From Sapientia aquatica (lineage in GTDB: Bacteria > Pseudomonadota > Gammaproteobacteria > Burkholderiales > Burkholderiaceae_D): DNA of 64,000 nt. The position numbers and the translations under genes are program-made. Every line of letters begins with the position of its first letter. The stretch's first letter is position 1. The stretch is taken from NCBI RefSeq assembly GCF_004358105.1, contig NZ_SMYL01000001.1, positions 434,001-498,000 on the forward strand. The letters run 5' to 3'. The notes beneath the pieces are model-generated. The model was not told where the DNA came from and made no database searches. It saw only the letters and a program-made list of their open reading frames with translations. Of this stretch, positions 62,392-64,000 are shown piece by piece.

Positions 62392-62997
62392 TTAGACAAA
62401 AAAGCGCACGCCGGCCCTGCGTAACATGCTGGTCAGGGTAATCAACGGTAAGCCGGTCAACGCAGTCGGATCATCACTTTCAATGCGTTCCAAAATCGCA
62501 ATTCCCAAGCCCTCATTCTTAGCGCTACCTGCACAATCGTAAGGTTGTTCAATGCGCAAATAAGCGTCTAATTCGGCATCGGGCAAGTCGCGAAAGCTCA
62601 CTTTGGTTTGGCAATTTTCCACTTGAATTAGCGGTGTTGGTTGGCGATGCTGATAAACACACAATGCAGTGTGAAAAATCACTTGCTTGCCGCACATCAT
62701 TTTGAGCTGCTCTAAGGCTTTTTCGTGGTTGCCAGGCTTGCCGATATGAATGTTGTCCAAGGTGGCCACTTGATCCGAGCCGATGATAATTGCTTCTGGT
62801 GCAATTTTTGCCACGGCAATGGCTTTTTGCTCGGCTAGACGCAAGGCGGTGGCTTGCGGAGTTTCGTCGGGCAAGGCTGTTTCATCGATGTTAGGCACGA
62901 TGACTTCAAACGGAAGATTTAATCTTGACAATAATTCTTTGCGGTAAATCGAGCTTGAAGCGAGTATGATGCGGTTTTCGTGGTGAAAGACAGCCAT
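62392..62997 (-). CDS. maf: Maf-like nucleoside triphosphate pyrophosphatase
   Basis: The 201-residue protein has the Maf marks: ILASSSIYRKELLSRLNLPFEVIVPNIDET, IIIGSDQVATLD, HIGKPGNHEKALEQLKMMCGK and GLGIAILERIESDDPTALTGLPLITL. Maf enzymes hydrolyse noncanonical or modified nucleotides; YceF-type members prefer 7-methyl-GTP, and the neighbouring yceD-rpmF suggests this one is the YceF orthologue. It is divergent from yceD. Confidence 0.94.
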   Translation of the reverse strand: MAVFHHENRIILASSSIYRKELLSRLNLPFEVIVPNIDETALPDETPQATALRLAEQKAIAVAKIAPEAIIIGSDQVATLDNIHIGKPGNHEKALEQLKMMCGKQVIFHTALCVYQHRQPTPLIQVENCQTKVSFRDLPDAELDAYLRIEQPYDCAGSAKNEGLGIAILERIESDDPTALTGLPLITLTSMLRRAGVRFFV

Positions 62998-63012
62998 TTT
63001 TTATGTAAACCT

Positions 63013-63042
63013 TTGACGTAAAAGGGATAATGCTGTTATTAT
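63013..63042 (+). promoter_or_regulatory. Sigma70 promoter for yceD-rpmF
   Basis: TTGACG (63013-63018), an 18-base spacer and TATTAT (63037-63042) are placed about 28 bases before the yceD ATG. The Shine-Dalgarno AAGGA is at 63055-63059. Confidence 0.65.
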
Positions 63043-63070
63043 CGCAGGTTTTCTAAGGATGTAATGCATT

Positions 63071-63592
63071 ATGCTGATCATTGATGCGTTTGCGTTTTGC
63101 CGAGCTGGGGAGCAACAAGCGGGTAAATTAACCGTTCCAGAGCTAACCAGATTGCGCGCAGAATGTGTTTCTGATGAAGGTGGAATTGAGTGGCAATTGG
63201 TTGGAGGTTCGCATGCGAACGGCTATCCACTACTTAATTTGACGGTCACCGGAACAGTGCAATTAATGTGTCAGCGTTGCTTAACTCCGTTTGTGTTCCA
63301 GATTCAGTCCAGCACCAAGATTATTCTTGCCAAAGACGAACAAACTGCCGATGAAATAGACGCATCTCTGGAAGACGATGAAATTGAAGTAATCGTAGGA
63401 AGCAAGGCATTCGATATCTTGGTATTGATTGAGGATGAGGCACTGTTAGCTATTCCGCTATCGCCAAAGCATGAGGTTTGTCCCACGAAGGAGAAACTTG
63501 ATGCATTTGCGACTGCAAAGAAGGAGTCGCCCTTTGCCGCATTGAAGGACCAGTTTTTGATCGCAAAACCGGTAGGAAAGATTAAAAACTGA
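63071..63592 (+). CDS. yceD: YceD family (DUF177) protein
   Basis: The 173-residue protein matches YceD/DUF177: IIDAFAFCRAGEQQAG, a LMCQRCLTPF Cys pair, an acidic stretch (ASLEDDEIEVIV), and the conserved DILVLIEDEALLAIPLSPKHEVC. YceD proteins are almost always encoded next to rpmF; in bacteria and plants they are linked to 23S rRNA maturation. It is followed by rpmF after about 100 bases. Confidence 0.95.
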   Translation: MLIIDAFAFCRAGEQQAGKLTVPELTRLRAECVSDEGGIEWQLVGGSHANGYPLLNLTVTGTVQLMCQRCLTPFVFQIQSSTKIILAKDEQTADEIDASLEDDEIEVIVGSKAFDILVLIEDEALLAIPLSPKHEVCPTKEKLDAFATAKKESPFAALKDQFLIAKPVGKIKN

Positions 63593-63694
63593 TCTGGTAG
63601 TAAATAAGTATTAAGGATTCTTGGCTGGGACGACGAGTTGGCTGGCCGGATATGTTAAAATTTCAGAACTTTAGTTCGAGTATTAGGAGTTATC

Positions 63695-63877
63695 ATGGCT
63701 GTTCAGCAAAACAAAAAGACCCCGTCTAAGCGCGGTATGCATCGTTCCCACGACTTTTTAGTCGCACCACAGTTGTCTATCGAGCCAACAACAGGTGAAA
63801 CACATATGCGTCACCATATCAGCCCAAATGGCTTTTATCGTGGTCGTAAAGTACTGAAAACTAAAAACGACGAGTAA
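63695..63877 (+). CDS. rpmF: 50S ribosomal protein L32
   Basis: The 60-residue protein is L32: [21 protein letters not shown] at the start and [15 protein letters not shown] at the end, preceded by TTAGGAG. No zinc-ribbon Cys pair is present, as usual for proteobacterial L32. It ends before a strong terminator; plsX and fab genes normally follow outside this window. Confidence 0.97.
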   Translation: MAVQQNKKTPSKRGMHRSHDFLVAPQLSIEPTTGETHMRHHISPNGFYRGRKVLKTKNDE

Positions 63878-63944
63878 TTTACTCGACGATTTTAGTCAAC
63901 GAATTTACTCAAACACAGTGTTTCGTTGTGCTAAGTAAGTAATT

Positions 63945-63988
63945 AAAAAAGGCGGCGTTACCAGTTATTACTTGGCGCCGCTTTTTTT
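63945..63988 (+). terminator. Intrinsic terminator after rpmF
   Basis: AAAAAAGGCGGCG pairs with CGCCGCTTTTTTT (one G-T pair) around an 18-base loop and ends in seven Ts. It is strong and A-rich on the 5' side. Confidence 0.9.
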
Positions 63989-64000
63989 GTGTCTGATTGA

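Noticed and set aside
1-64000. Search for tRNA/rRNA genes, insertion sequences, prophage genes, attachment sites and integrases.
   Set aside because: Nothing recognisable was seen by eye on either strand; a tRNAscan or IS search was not possible.

Overview
The window looks like a chromosomal segment of a motile betaproteobacterium, most likely Burkholderiales near Oxalobacteraceae (Undibacterium/Herminiimonas-like). That assignment is by eye from gene order (maf / yceD-rpmF, a PHP-htpX-yciO-M50-trpS-methyltransferase run, dapA-bamC, feoAB with a Cys-rich partner) and from protein families common in that order (DUF1631, DUF1501/DUF1800 pairs, WXXGXW lipoprotein). GC appears close to 50 percent; it was not computed. 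I saw no rRNA, tRNA, insertion sequence, prophage, CRISPR array or origin.

Layout. 1-8623: flagellar and c-di-GMP region: the start of fliI, then fliH, fliG, fliF (minus), fliE divergent, and a second minus-strand operon running diguanylate cyclase - fliK - FlhB C-terminal homologue - YcgR-like PilZ protein. 8854-14418: an exported di-haem protein of unknown function, a conserved hypothetical, the Feo ferrous-iron system with a Fur box upstream, and a DUF1223 protein. 14509-19037: threonine/serine catabolism (kbl, epimerase-type tdh, sdaA) with a divergent XRE-cupin regulator. 19085-22269: exported DUF1501/DUF1800 pair. 22562-30768: DNA repair (tag, Fe-S uracil-DNA-glycosylase-like), an Aer-type energy-taxis receptor, a perfect FNR/Anr box, a small helical protein, an AraC / AhpD-like / YHS group, and small exported proteins. 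30895-38139: a TetR-controlled efflux operon matching cecR-ybhGFSR with an added outer-membrane factor. 38251-39630: chrA. 39877-55838: mostly housekeeping (hydrolase, PHP phosphoesterase, htpX, yciO, M50 protease, trpS, methyltransferase, dapA, bamC, hslO, gamma-carbonic anhydrase, DUF455, thrC) and a large DUF1631 protein. 55980-58491: modABC. 58511-63877: pseudouridine synthase, MATE exporter, DUF2164, WXXGXW lipoprotein, single-domain response regulator, maf, yceD, rpmF.

How it fits together. Several genes point to life across oxygen and redox shifts: an Aer-like FAD receptor with an FNR box in its upstream region, ferrous-iron uptake, molybdate uptake, serine dehydratase, and a TrpRS and a UDG-like protein that both carry four-cysteine patterns expected to hold 4Fe-4S clusters. 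c-di-GMP synthesis and sensing are placed in one operon with hook-length control.

I did not find a clearly new multigene system. The best leads are the DGC-fliK-flhB'-PilZ operon, the exported di-haem protein, the DUF1501/DUF1800 pair, the FNR-box intergenic region with its 63-aa gene, and the Cys motif of TrpS. Start codons were adjusted where a Shine-Dalgarno sequence, overlap or signal peptide favoured a downstream start.
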